Below are positions 33,429-41,773 of a stretch of 64,000 bases of DNA, piece after piece. The stretch is taken from positions 1-64,000 of the forward strand of contig CACMGM010000003.1 in NCBI GenBank assembly GCA_902613275.1, read 5' to 3'. The number at the start of each line of letters is the position of its first letter. Within the stretch, counting starts at the first letter, position 1. The notes beneath the pieces are model-generated. The model was not told where the DNA came from, did no database searches, and saw only the letters and a program-made list of their open reading frames with translations. The DNA comes from an uncultured Alphaproteobacteria bacterium. Lineage in GTDB: Bacteria; Pseudomonadota; Alphaproteobacteria; HIMB59; GCA-002718135. The translations under genes and the position numbers were made by a program.

Positions 33429-34866
33429 GAATATTGAATCTGACATAAATTTTGGCCCAAGGTTAAAAAAACAAAGGATAAGTAAAGGTTTTTCACAAGC
33501 TGAATTATCAAAAACTATTGGCATATCTCCTAGTTATTTAAATTTAATTGAAAGTGGAAAAAGAAAAATACCACTTTCCTTACTAATTAAAGCAGCTGAT
33601 AAATTAGATTTATCAATTAAAGACTTCTCAACAGAATCTAGCAAACGACTTCTTTCAGACGTAATGGATGTTTTAAGCAATGAGATTTTTGATGATTTAA
33701 AGATAACCAATCACGACACAAGTGACTTTATTGGTTCAAATCCTAACATAGCTAAAGCATTACTGACAATAAATGATTCTTTTAAAAGTTTTAAAGAAGA
33801 TATGCAAAATCGACTTGAAACGATGGATGTCAATGCAAATCAAATTGAAAAACCAACAAGACTACCTGTAGAAATCGTTTCAGATATTCTTCAAGAAAAT
33901 AAAAATTACTTTCATGATTTAGAAGTAAGTTCTGAAAATCTAAGAAAAGAAATAGGTCTTGAAACTGGACCTAACATTGGTTCTGGATCTAAATTATCAC
34001 TTTATCTTAAAGCAAAACATGGAATTGAAGTTAAAATAGTAACCATAAACGAAGATGAAAAAATAGTTAAAAGATTTGATGAAAATTCAAAGATTTTTTA
34101 TCTTTCTGAAATGTTAACTTATACATCAAGAAACTTTCATTTAGCATCACAAGTTGCTTATTTAGAGGCTAATGATGTTATCAATAAAGTTATTAAAGAT
34201 AATAACGTCGAATCAGAAGAAGTCGAACCTTTGCTTAAACTCTCTTTACTAAATTATTATGCTGCTGCTTTTATGATGCCTTATAACGATTTTTTAAAGA
34301 GTGCTAAATTACATAAATATGATGTAGAAATTTTGATGCATCATTATGCTTGTAGTTTTGAACAAGTTACACATAGATTAACAAATCTTCAAAGACCTGG
34401 AAACGAAGGAGTGCCATTTCATTTTTTAAAAACAGATATTGCTGGAAATGTCTCAAAGCGATTTTCTTTATCTGGTATTCATATACCAAGACATGGAGGT
34501 TCTTGTCCTAGATGGAATGTTTATACTGCTTTTTTAAATCCTGGAAAAATTCATCCTCAAATATCTAAAATGCCAGATGGACGAGTATATTTTTGTATCG
34601 CAAGAGCTTTTGAGAAAGGAATTGAAAAACATGGAATGCCTAAAAGCTTTGTTTCGATTGGTTTAGGTTGTGATATGAAATACGCTAAAGATCTAATTTA
34701 TTCTGAAGGAATTGATCTAAATAATAAAAAATTACAAATGCCAATTGGAGTTTCTTGTAGGATATGTCCTAGAGTGGAATGTCAGCAAAGAGCTTTTCCT
34801 CCAATTGATAAAGAACTTAAATTAGATATTAAATATAGAGGGACATCACCATACGTTACAATTTAG
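33427..34866 (+). CDS. XRE-family short-chain fatty acyl transcriptional regulator (ScfR/RamB/PrpC type)
   Basis: A 479-residue regulator of the group that senses short-chain acyl-CoA state. Residues 10-65 form the XRE helix-turn-helix (SQAELSKTIGISPSYLNLIESGKR). The middle matches the ImmA/IrrE-type domain, but I see no HExxH motif, so it is probably not a peptidase. The C-terminal DUF2083-type region has GGSCPRWN, CIARAFEKG and a cysteine cluster CRICPRVECQQRAFPP. Relatives control the glyoxylate, methylcitrate or ethylmalonyl-CoA routes. Two matching direct repeats lie at its own start and at the divergent small gene. Its targets beyond those are unknown. Confidence 0.82.
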   Translation: MNIESDINFGPRLKKQRISKGFSQAELSKTIGISPSYLNLIESGKRKIPLSLLIKAADKLDLSIKDFSTESSKRLLSDVMDVLSNEIFDDLKITNHDTSDFIGSNPNIAKALLTINDSFKSFKEDMQNRLETMDVNANQIEKPTRLPVEIVSDILQENKNYFHDLEVSSENLRKEIGLETGPNIGSGSKLSLYLKAKHGIEVKIVTINEDEKIVKRFDENSKIFYLSEMLTYTSRNFHLASQVAYLEANDVINKVIKDNNVESEEVEPLLKLSLLNYYAAAFMMPYNDFLKSAKLHKYDVEILMHHYACSFEQVTHRLTNLQRPGNEGVPFHFLKTDIAGNVSKRFSLSGIHIPRHGGSCPRWNVYTAFLNPGKIHPQISKMPDGRVYFCIARAFEKGIEKHGMPKSFVSIGLGCDMKYAKDLIYSEGIDLNNKKLQMPIGVSCRICPRVECQQRAFPPIDKELKLDIKYRGTSPYVTI

Positions 34867-35874
34867 CTAAATTTTAACTAACATTTTACCTAAATTTTTA
34901 CCATTCAGTAGATCTATAAATGCTTTTGGAGCATTTTCTATATTTTCATAAATTGTTTCTTTAAACTTTATTTTTCCTTCAGATAGCCAATTTCGCATAT
35001 CAGTTTCAAAAGGCTCATTATCATTTTGATGATCAAAAATTAAAAAACCTTTTATAGTTAATCTTTTTACTAATACGTGAGCCATATTTTTTAGTCCAGC
35101 AGGTGTAGAAGTTGAATTCATTTGAGATATTCTTCCACAAATAATAATTCTTCCAAAATTTTTCATTCGAAAAATTGCAGACTCTAAAAAATCACCTCCT
35201 ACATTATCAAAGTATAAGTCAAATCCTTCAGGACAAATTTCTTTTAAGTGAACAACAAGGTTATCAATTTTTTTATAATTAAATGCTACATCAACATTTA
35301 ATTCATTTTTTAACCAATCAACTTTTTCATCTGATCCAGTACTAGCATATACTTTGCATCCTAAATTTTTTGCAATTTGACAAACTGTTGAACCAACACT
35401 TCCACCTGCTGAAGATACAAGAATACTTTGTCCCTTTTGTATATTCCCATGATTAAAAAGACCAATATATGCAGTTTGCCCTGTCATTCCTAAAGGCCCA
35501 AGATAAGTTTGCAATGGAAGATTGGAATTTTTTATTTTTTTTAAATCACCGCCTTTGCAAACGAAGTTATCTCTCATTCCAAAATTACTGAAAACAACAT
35601 CTCCTTCTTTAAATTGTGAATCTTTTGATTTTTGGACTGACCCAATTGCATATCCTTCCATTTCCTCGCCTAGTAAAAAGGGTGGTTTATAATTTTTACG
35701 TTCTGTCATCCTTGCTCTCATATACGGATCAACAGATATCCATGAATTAAGAACATGAATATTATTTGTTTCATCTAATTCTAAAGTTTTAGATTTAATT
35801 TCAAAATCTTCTTCTTTAGGTAACCCAGTTGGTATATAATTTTTTAAAACTACATATTTTGAGATTATTGTCAT
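34867..35874 (-). CDS. NADP-dependent medium-chain oxidoreductase (zinc-free, CurA/LTB4DH-like)
   Basis: Reduces an activated double bond or oxidises the reverse, using NADP(H). The 335-residue MDR protein has the family block PYMRARM in the N-terminal domain, the cofactor motif SSAGGSVGSTV near residue 155, FDLYFDNVGGDFLE and the C-terminal IGKIKFKE-like end. It lacks the structural zinc cysteines of alcohol dehydrogenases. It abuts the ScfR-type regulator gene (0 bp gap, convergent) and lies 2 bp downstream of the carnitine dehydrogenase gene, so it belongs to that transcript. Its role in carnitine use is not obvious. Confidence 0.82.
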   Translation of the reverse strand: MTIISKYVVLKNYIPTGLPKEEDFEIKSKTLELDETNNIHVLNSWISVDPYMRARMTERKNYKPPFLLGEEMEGYAIGSVQKSKDSQFKEGDVVFSNFGMRDNFVCKGGDLKKIKNSNLPLQTYLGPLGMTGQTAYIGLFNHGNIQKGQSILVSSAGGSVGSTVCQIAKNLGCKVYASTGSDEKVDWLKNELNVDVAFNYKKIDNLVVHLKEICPEGFDLYFDNVGGDFLESAIFRMKNFGRIIICGRISQMNSTSTPAGLKNMAHVLVKRLTIKGFLIFDHQNDNEPFETDMRNWLSEGKIKFKETIYENIENAPKAFIDLLNGKNLGKMLVKI

Positions 35875-35876
35875 AA

Positions 35877-36797
35877 TTATAATTTATATTTTTCCTTTAA
35901 TTCTAGCAAATCTATTAAGAAATTATCTCTTATGTTACTTAAATCTTTTATAGAATGATTCTTTGATTGTTTTTTTGTGCCTTTAATGATTTTTTCTTTA
36001 AGTTTTTTTGTTAGTTTTGGAGATTTGAGTTTAGTCCATGGAAGCTTCAATGCTGGTCCAAACTGATCTAGCATATGTTTCATACCCATTTCTCCTCCCG
36101 CTAAGTGAAATGTCAAAAAAGTTCCCATTAGAGCCCATCTCATACCAGGACCATAAGTTATTGCTTCATCTAAATCTTTTGTTGAAGCATATCCATCATT
36201 TATAATATGTAAACCCTCTCTCCACAAAGCTTCTTGCAATCTATCAGATAAAAAGCCCGGTAATTCTTTTTCTACCAATAATGTTTTCATTTTAATTTTT
36301 TGATAAAATTTTTTTGCTTTATTAAAATATAAATTTGTTGTTTTTTTACCTTTTACAATTTCAACCAAAGGGAGAATATATACAGGGTTAAATGGATGAG
36401 CTATGATTAACCTTTTTGGATTAATACATTTTGATTGTAAATCTGATGGAAGTAAACCAGATGAACTTGAAGCAATTATTGAATTTGAGGGTGAATATTT
36501 ACTTATATTTTTTATAACATCTTTTTTTAAAGTTAATCGTTCGGATACATTTTCCTGAATTAAATCTGCATTTTTTACTGCTTCTTCAATACTGTCTACG
36601 ATTTCCAAATTTTTGAAATTGATTTTTGTATTATATAATTTCTTTATAATTAAGTTTGTTCTTGTTATTTCTTCTTTTAGAAAATGTAATTGCTGAGAAT
36701 TTTTATCAAATGCTTTGACTCTTATATCATTAGCTATAAATCTAAGTATCCAGCCGGTACCAATTACACCAGTTCCAATGACAGCAATATTTTTCAA
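35877..36797 (-). CDS. lcdH: L-carnitine dehydrogenase
   Basis: Oxidises L-carnitine to 3-dehydrocarnitine with NAD. The 306-residue protein is a 3-hydroxyacyl-CoA-dehydrogenase-fold enzyme: Rossmann motif IGTGVIGTGW at residues 6-15, catalytic block AHPFNPVYILPLVE near residue 133, the ELPGFLSDRLQEALWRE helix, and the carnitine-dehydrogenase pattern YGPGMRWALMGTFLTFHLAGGE near residue 210 followed by a short FGPALKLPW block. It is the short form, without the thioesterase domain fused in some relatives; that activity is encoded separately at 37732. A 1 bp gap separates it from the BKACE gene, consistent with one pathway. Confidence 0.88.
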   Translation of the reverse strand: MKNIAVIGTGVIGTGWILRFIANDIRVKAFDKNSQQLHFLKEEITRTNLIIKKLYNTKINFKNLEIVDSIEEAVKNADLIQENVSERLTLKKDVIKNISKYSPSNSIIASSSSGLLPSDLQSKCINPKRLIIAHPFNPVYILPLVEIVKGKKTTNLYFNKAKKFYQKIKMKTLLVEKELPGFLSDRLQEALWREGLHIINDGYASTKDLDEAITYGPGMRWALMGTFLTFHLAGGEMGMKHMLDQFGPALKLPWTKLKSPKLTKKLKEKIIKGTKKQSKNHSIKDLSNIRDNFLIDLLELKEKYKL

Positions 36798-36798
36798 A

Positions 36799-37689
36799 TT
36801 AAAAATGTTTTTTTAGTTTTAATTTCTCTCTAGTCTGTTGAGGGGATAAAATAGAAGCCCCCATATCTTCAACAATACATCTTGCCTTTTCAACCAACTG
36901 TGCATTTGATGCAAAAACTCCTTTTTTTAAATAAAGATTGTCTTCAAGTCCCACACGAACATTTCCTCCCAAAATAACTGCCTGTGCAGCCATAGGCATT
37001 TGTGATCTTCCTATTCCAAACCCAGACCAAACACCCTCAGAAGGTACCATTTCAGCCATAGCTTTCATTGCGCTGGTTGTTGCAGGTGATCCCCAAGGTA
37101 TACCAAGGCATATTTGATAAAAAGGAGGACCATCAATTAAACCTTCTTTATAAAGTTGGTTAGCAAACCATAAATGACCCATTTCAAAAGCTTCCATTTC
37201 TGGTTTCACTCCAAGCTCCTGCATTTTTTTTGCTGCAGTTCTTAGTTGTATCGGTGTATGAATAAATGTCATGTTTGAGTCACCAAAATTTAGTGATCCA
37301 CAGTCTAAAGTACAAATTTCAGGCAATAACTCTTCAACATGTTCTAATCTGCTTAATGCATCGATCATATCTGTATTTGCTCCCACGGGATTTAAAGGAT
37401 CTTTACCTGTTCCAACTTCAAAATCACCACCCATACCTGTTGTAAAATTTAAAACTACATCAGTATCAGAAGAGCGAATTCTATCAGCCACTTCTTTATA
37501 ATAACTTAAATTCCTAGAAGGTTTGCCATCAGGTTCTCTTACATGTACATGAGCTATTGCTGCACCCGCTTTGGCAGCTTCAATTGAAGCATCAGCAATT
37601 TGTTTTGGTGTTATAGGTAATTCAGGATGTTTACCTGCTGTATCACCAGATCCTGTTACAGCACACGAAATTATTACTTCATTATTCAT
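36799..37689 (-). CDS. BKACE-family (DUF849) 3-keto acid cleavage enzyme, probably 3-dehydrocarnitine-specific
   Basis: BKACE enzymes use acetyl-CoA to split a beta-keto acid into acetoacetate and a new CoA ester. For dehydrocarnitine the products are acetoacetate and betainyl-CoA. The 296-residue TIM-barrel protein has the zinc motif [10 protein letters not shown] near residue 46, the [12 protein letters not shown] phosphate/CoA region and the [12 protein letters not shown] block. Neighbouring carnitine dehydrogenase makes the expected substrate, and the divergent thioesterase gene would release glycine betaine from betainyl-CoA. The substrate is therefore assigned by context with family support. 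Confidence 0.85.
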   Translation of the reverse strand: MNNEVIISCAVTGSGDTAGKHPELPITPKQIADASIEAAKAGAAIAHVHVREPDGKPSRNLSYYKEVADRIRSSDTDVVLNFTTGMGGDFEVGTGKDPLNPVGANTDMIDALSRLEHVEELLPEICTLDCGSLNFGDSNMTFIHTPIQLRTAAKKMQELGVKPEMEAFEMGHLWFANQLYKEGLIDGPPFYQICLGIPWGSPATTSAMKAMAEMVPSEGVWSGFGIGRSQMPMAAQAVILGGNVRVGLEDNLYLKKGVFASNAQLVEKARCIVEDMGASILSPQQTREKLKLKKHF

Positions 37690-37731
37690 TATTTTAAACT
37701 ACTATATTTTTTGAATTAATAAAGAAAAACA

Positions 37732-38199
37732 ATGAAGATATATTTAAATTCAGGAAGAGTAAAAAAAGAATGGACCGATTACAATGGTCATATGAATTTG
37801 GCATTTTATATTCATCTTTTTGATGCTGGATGGGAAGTTCTTTTACAAAAATTTAATATGGGTGAAAATTCTGCAAAAACAGAGAAGAAAACTACTTTTG
37901 CCGTAGAGTCACACACAACTTATGACAAAGAAGTGAAAGAGGGTGATGAAGTAGATATTAATTTGTTATTTCTTGATAGGGATAAAAAAAGATTAATTTA
38001 TAAATTAGAAATGACACATAAGCTTGAAGGTTACAGAGTAGCAACAACAGAGGTTTGTTCTTTATATGTTGATTTAAATATTAGAAAAGTTTCTGAATTA
38101 GAATTAGAAAAGCAAAAAGATATAGATAAATTTATTCAAGAAAATAAAAATAACTTTGATCCAGGTAACCTTACTCTAATCAACAAGTTAAAAAAATAA
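37732..38199 (+). CDS. Acyl-CoA thioesterase (4HBT hotdog), probably betainyl-CoA thioesterase
   Basis: Hydrolyses a CoA thioester. The 155-residue single hotdog domain has the Asp/Asn active-site block WTDYNGHMNLAFYIHLFD near residue 15 and a THKLEGYRVATTEV strand later, as in the YbgC/4HBT class. Some carnitine dehydrogenases carry such a domain fused at the C-terminus. Here it is a separate gene on the opposite strand, sharing a 42 bp spacer with the BKACE gene. Glycine betaine would be the product. It ends at 38199, directly abutting the HD-domain gene. Confidence 0.78.
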   Translation: MKIYLNSGRVKKEWTDYNGHMNLAFYIHLFDAGWEVLLQKFNMGENSAKTEKKTTFAVESHTTYDKEVKEGDEVDINLLFLDRDKKRLIYKLEMTHKLEGYRVATTEVCSLYVDLNIRKVSELELEKQKDIDKFIQENKNNFDPGNLTLINKLKK

Positions 38200-38763
38200 T
38201 TATAAATTTCTATAAGGTGTTCTATTAAATATTCTTTGAACCATTGGAACAAATTCTTTTAGAGGAATTGTATCATAATTTGGATCAAATGATGCTTGAT
38301 CCCATCTTTCACAAAAATCTATAGTGTCTTTAAAGAATTCATGACCTTTGAATTTATCTCTTAGATTTCTATCTTTTCCATAATAATGATTATAGTAGTA
38401 GGCTTGAAACAAACCGTGTTGTTCTACAATCCATCTTGTTTTTTCAGAAACAAAAGGTTTTAATACTGCAGCGGCAAGTTCAGAATGATTAAGAGGTGCA
38501 ATTTCATCACCTATATCATGCAATAAGGAAGCCACCACCATTTCTTCAGAAGCTTGTTCACGTAACGCTCTTGATGCAGTTTGAAGAGAGTGCTCTAATC
38601 TAGATACCTTATAGCCACCTAAAGAATTGTCTAAACTTTCTAGTACTCTAACTATTCTATCAGCTGTACCTTCAATAAATTTATCTTCAAAATTAGCAAG
38701 AAGTTCATAATCCTCTTTATCACCATGTTTCATTTCAGTGAATTTTACTTCATCTTTAGACAT
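38200..38763 (-). CDS. HD-domain metalloprotein with PhnZ/MIOX-type ligand set, possible diiron oxygenase
   Basis: A 187-residue all-helical protein. The metal ligands of a bimetallic HD site are all visible: His in RLEHSLQTA, His-Asp in LLHDIGD, His in PLNHSELA, His in VEQHGLF and Asp in ERWDQA. This spacing resembles PhnZ, TmpB and inositol oxygenase more than phosphohydrolases. An acidic-aromatic N-terminal stretch could be the Tyr/Glu lid. Two starts are possible, at 38763 and 38778; I chose 38763 because it leaves room from the divergent agmatine gene. It abuts the thioesterase gene. It may oxidise a betaine-type or phosphonate compound, but that is inference. Confidence 0.7.
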   Translation of the reverse strand: MSKDEVKFTEMKHGDKEDYELLANFEDKFIEGTADRIVRVLESLDNSLGGYKVSRLEHSLQTASRALREQASEEMVVASLLHDIGDEIAPLNHSELAAAVLKPFVSEKTRWIVEQHGLFQAYYYNHYYGKDRNLRDKFKGHEFFKDTIDFCERWDQASFDPNYDTIPLKEFVPMVQRIFNRTPYRNL

Positions 38764-38791
38764 GAAATAATTATACATATTTTTAAATTTT

Positions 38792-39775
38792 ATGAAACTA
38801 ATTCCTGAATGGCATGAACACCAATATTGTTTGATTGCTTGGCCATGTAATAAAGATCTATATGGTAAAATTATTAATAAGGCTAGAGATGAAGTTGCAA
38901 ATGTAATTAATGAAATTGCAAAAACTGAGCATGTTATTGTTTTGTCAAATAAAGAAGACATTAATGAAATTCAAAATAAAACTGATCATAAAAATATAGA
39001 TATTATAGAATGTAAATTAGATGATTCTTGGATGCGAGATATTGCACCAATTTTTTATAACGAAAATGAAAAATTAAAATCAATTAGCTTTGAATTTAAT
39101 GGATATGGAAAGTATCCAGATTATTTAAATGATAATAAAATATCAAAATTTATTTCAAACTATTTAAATATCCCAACAAAAATTTCTGACTTAGTTATTG
39201 AAGGAGGAGCAATAACTTATGATGATAAAAAAAATTTATTTAGCACTAAAAATGTAATATTTAATAAAAATAGAAAACAAAAACATAATAGTGAATATAT
39301 TATTAAAGAATTAAAGGTCTTGTTTGACTTAAATTATATTTTTTTATTTGAAAATGGACTAATGGAGGATGATACAGATGGTCATGTTGATAATTTATTA
39401 TGCCCGATAGGAAAAAATCAATATTTAATTGCCACAACTCACAAATTAGATCCTAATTATGAAATATTAGAAAAAAACAAAGCTGATCTTATTAAATTTT
39501 TTAGAGATACTAATCAGACATTTGATTTAATTGAAGTTCCTTTACCTACAAGAAAAAAGATTAATAATAAGAATATTATTAGCTCATATATAAATTTCTA
39601 TTTCAGTAAAAATAAAATTATCTTACCCAAATTCAATGTTAAGGAAGATAATGAGGTAAAATTAACTTTTGAAAAGTTATTCCCCAATCGAGAAATTATG
39701 ATGTTGGAAACAGAAAATATAAATTATGGTGGTGGAAATATTCATTGTATAACAATGAATGTACCAAAAATATGA
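38792..39775 (+). CDS. aguA: Agmatine deiminase
   Basis: Converts agmatine to N-carbamoylputrescine and ammonia. The 327-residue guanidino-modifying enzyme has the substrate-binding DDSWMRDIAP block near residue 74, the DDTDGHVDN block with catalytic Asp-His near residue 195, and the catalytic cysteine in GGGNIHCIT near the C-terminus. It is the first gene of a polyamine cluster and overlaps the next by 4 bp. The product is used directly by the downstream amidase. Divergent from the HD gene. Confidence 0.92.
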   Translation: MKLIPEWHEHQYCLIAWPCNKDLYGKIINKARDEVANVINEIAKTEHVIVLSNKEDINEIQNKTDHKNIDIIECKLDDSWMRDIAPIFYNENEKLKSISFEFNGYGKYPDYLNDNKISKFISNYLNIPTKISDLVIEGGAITYDDKKNLFSTKNVIFNKNRKQKHNSEYIIKELKVLFDLNYIFLFENGLMEDDTDGHVDNLLCPIGKNQYLIATTHKLDPNYEILEKNKADLIKFFRDTNQTFDLIEVPLPTRKKINNKNIISSYINFYFSKNKIILPKFNVKEDNEVKLTFEKLFPNREIMMLETENINYGGGNIHCITMNVPKI

Positions 39776-40629
39776 AAGTAAAAGTAGCAACATCACAATT
39801 CAAGGCTATTAAAGGAGACTTTGATGCTAATTTAAATAAAGCAATTAATTTAGTTGAAAAAGCATCAAATGAAAATGTTGATATTTTACTTCTGCAAGAA
39901 TTATTTCAAGATTATTATTTTTGTTCAACAAAAAATGATAAATTTTTTAATCTTGCAATTGATTTTCCTTCTAATCCAATGTTTGAAAAATTATCTAATA
40001 TTTGTAAAAATAAAAAAATTTCATTACCAATTAGTTTTTTTCAAAAAAAGGAAAATAAATTTTTTAACTCTTTAGTTATGATTGATTCATTAGGTAAAAT
40101 AAGTGAAGTCTATAATAAATCCCACATCCCTGAAGGGCCTGGATATAATGAGAAGTATTATTTTGAAAAAGGCAACACAGGTTTTATGGTTTTTGACACC
40201 CCTCTAGCAAAAGTTGGCTGTGCAATTTGTTGGGATCAGTGGTTTCCTGAATGTGCAAGAATACTAACGTTGAAAGGTGCAGATTTAATTTTATATCCAT
40301 CAGCAATTGGTTCTGAGCCACACATGCCTGAATTAAATTCAAAAGATCATTGGATTAATACAATGGTAGGACATGCTGCTGCAAATCAAGTCCCTATAAT
40401 AACTTCAAATAGAATAGGGAAGGAGGTCGAAGCAGATATTGAATTAAATTTTTATGGTAATTCATTTATATTGGATCATCTTGGAAATGTAATAAATCGT
40501 ATGAATGATAAGGATGAGGGAATAATAACTGCGACTTTAGACTTGTTAATTTCAAGAGAATATAGAAAATTATGGGGTAACTTTAGAGACAGAAGGCCCG
40601 ATCTATATAAAAAAATTCTCGATTTTTAA
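39772..40629 (+). CDS. aguB: N-carbamoylputrescine amidase
   Basis: Hydrolyses N-carbamoylputrescine to putrescine, carbon dioxide and ammonia. The 285-residue nitrilase-superfamily protein has the Glu-Lys-Cys triad in LLLQELFQD, YNKSHIPEG and GCAICWDQWFPE. I start it at the ATG at 39772, which overlaps the agmatine deiminase stop by 4 bp; an earlier in-frame ATG at 39745 lies within that gene. Together the two enzymes give a putrescine supply from agmatine. A binding-protein gene for polyamine uptake follows after 40 bp. Confidence 0.92.
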   Translation: MKVKVATSQFKAIKGDFDANLNKAINLVEKASNENVDILLLQELFQDYYFCSTKNDKFFNLAIDFPSNPMFEKLSNICKNKKISLPISFFQKKENKFFNSLVMIDSLGKISEVYNKSHIPEGPGYNEKYYFEKGNTGFMVFDTPLAKVGCAICWDQWFPECARILTLKGADLILYPSAIGSEPHMPELNSKDHWINTMVGHAAANQVPIITSNRIGKEVEADIELNFYGNSFILDHLGNVINRMNDKDEGIITATLDLLISREYRKLWGNFRDRRPDLYKKILDF

Positions 40630-40657
40630 TTTATTTTATTTAATGTAATTTTTATTT

Positions 40658-40665
40658 AGGAGGGG
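40658..40665 (+). promoter_or_regulatory. Strong ribosome binding site of the polyamine binding-protein gene
   Basis: AGGAGGGG ends 4 bases before the ATG at 40670. With the site at 26739 and the one at 26923 it is among the few strong Shine-Dalgarno sequences in the window, all in front of transporter genes. Confidence 0.75.
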
Positions 40666-40669
40666 AATA

Positions 40670-41722
40670 ATGCTTAAGTATTTTATATCTCTATTAGTTT
40701 TAATTTCTTTTTCAGCTCAGGCTAAAGAAGAATTATTTATTTACAATTGGTCTGATTATATTGCCGAAGATACAATTGAAAATTTTGAAAATGAATTTGG
40801 CATTGATGTAACTTATGATGTTTTTGATTCAAATGAGGTTCTTGAAGCTAAACTTTTAGCTGGTGGTTCAGGTTATGATATTGTGGTGCCTTCAGGCTCT
40901 TTTTTAGAAAATCAAATCAAGGCTGGAGTTTTTCAAAAACTTGATAAGGCTCAACTTTCAAACATTGGTAATTTAGATCCCGATGTACTAGCAAAAATTG
41001 ATGCACATGATCCAGGAGGTCAATACTCGATAAATTATATGTATGGTACTACAGGTATTGGCTATAATACTGATAAAGTTGATGAAAATGATATTACAAG
41101 TTGGAGCATTTTGTTTGATCCAGCTATTGCATCAAAATATGCAGATTGTGGAATCGCAATGTTGGATGCTCCTACAGAGGTTATGGAAATCGCTTTAAAA
41201 TACGTTGGAAAAGATCCTTATACAGAGGATGAGAAAGATTATGAGGTTGCTCTTGAAATGTTACAGCAAATAAGACCTTACATAAGATATTTTGATTCTT
41301 CTCAATATATCGATGATTTAGCAAATGGAGAGATCTGTTTAACTATGGGTTGGTCAGGTGATGTTTTTCTAGCTGCAGATGAAGCTGCAGATGGAGTAGA
41401 AGCTTGGTACTCAATTCCATCTGAAGGAACTGTAATATGGTTTGATATGATGGCTATTCCAGCTGATGCAAAAAATGTTGAGAATGCACACAAATTTATA
41501 AATTATATTTTAAGACCTCAAGTTGCTGCTGATATTACAAATTACGTTTGGTATTCAAATCCAAATAAAGCAGCCAATGAACTAGTTGATCCTGAAATTT
41601 TTGAAGATCCTGCTATTTATCCAGATGAAGCAACTTTAAGTATGCTTTTTGCTGATACTGCAGACTCTCCGAAAAAATCTAAATTATCAACTAAATATTT
41701 TAATAAATTTAAAGCAAATTAA
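40670..41722 (+). CDS. potF: Putrescine/spermidine-binding periplasmic protein
   Basis: Receptor of a PotFGHI/PotABCD-type importer, 350 residues. A signal peptide of about 18 residues ends in AQA before KEELFIYNWSDYI, the usual mature start of PotD/PotF proteins. The family YDVFDSNEVLEAKLLAG, YDIVVPSG, NYMYGTTGIGYN and MGWSGDVFLA blocks follow in order. The neighbouring enzymes favour putrescine as ligand, but spermidine is possible. A strong ribosome binding site precedes it and a 13-bp hairpin follows, as with the other binding-protein gene. Confidence 0.87.
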   Translation: MLKYFISLLVLISFSAQAKEELFIYNWSDYIAEDTIENFENEFGIDVTYDVFDSNEVLEAKLLAGGSGYDIVVPSGSFLENQIKAGVFQKLDKAQLSNIGNLDPDVLAKIDAHDPGGQYSINYMYGTTGIGYNTDKVDENDITSWSILFDPAIASKYADCGIAMLDAPTEVMEIALKYVGKDPYTEDEKDYEVALEMLQQIRPYIRYFDSSQYIDDLANGEICLTMGWSGDVFLAADEAADGVEAWYSIPSEGTVIWFDMMAIPADAKNVENAHKFINYILRPQVAADITNYVWYSNPNKAANELVDPEIFEDPAIYPDEATLSMLFADTADSPKKSKLSTKYFNKFKAN

Positions 41723-41737
41723 AAAATATACTTCATT

Positions 41738-41767
41738 TCAGCACTAATATATTAATATTAGTGCTGA
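41738..41767 (+). other. Intercistronic hairpin after the polyamine binding-protein gene
   Basis: A perfect inverted repeat: 13-base arms TCAGCACTAATAT and ATATTAGTGCTGA with a 4-base loop. It lies 15 bp after the binding-protein stop and 6 bp before the ATPase start, followed by only three T residues. It can stabilise the upstream mRNA, reduce read-through or sequester the ATPase start region. It parallels the hairpin at 25067. Confidence 0.75.
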
Positions 41768-41773
41768 TTTAAG

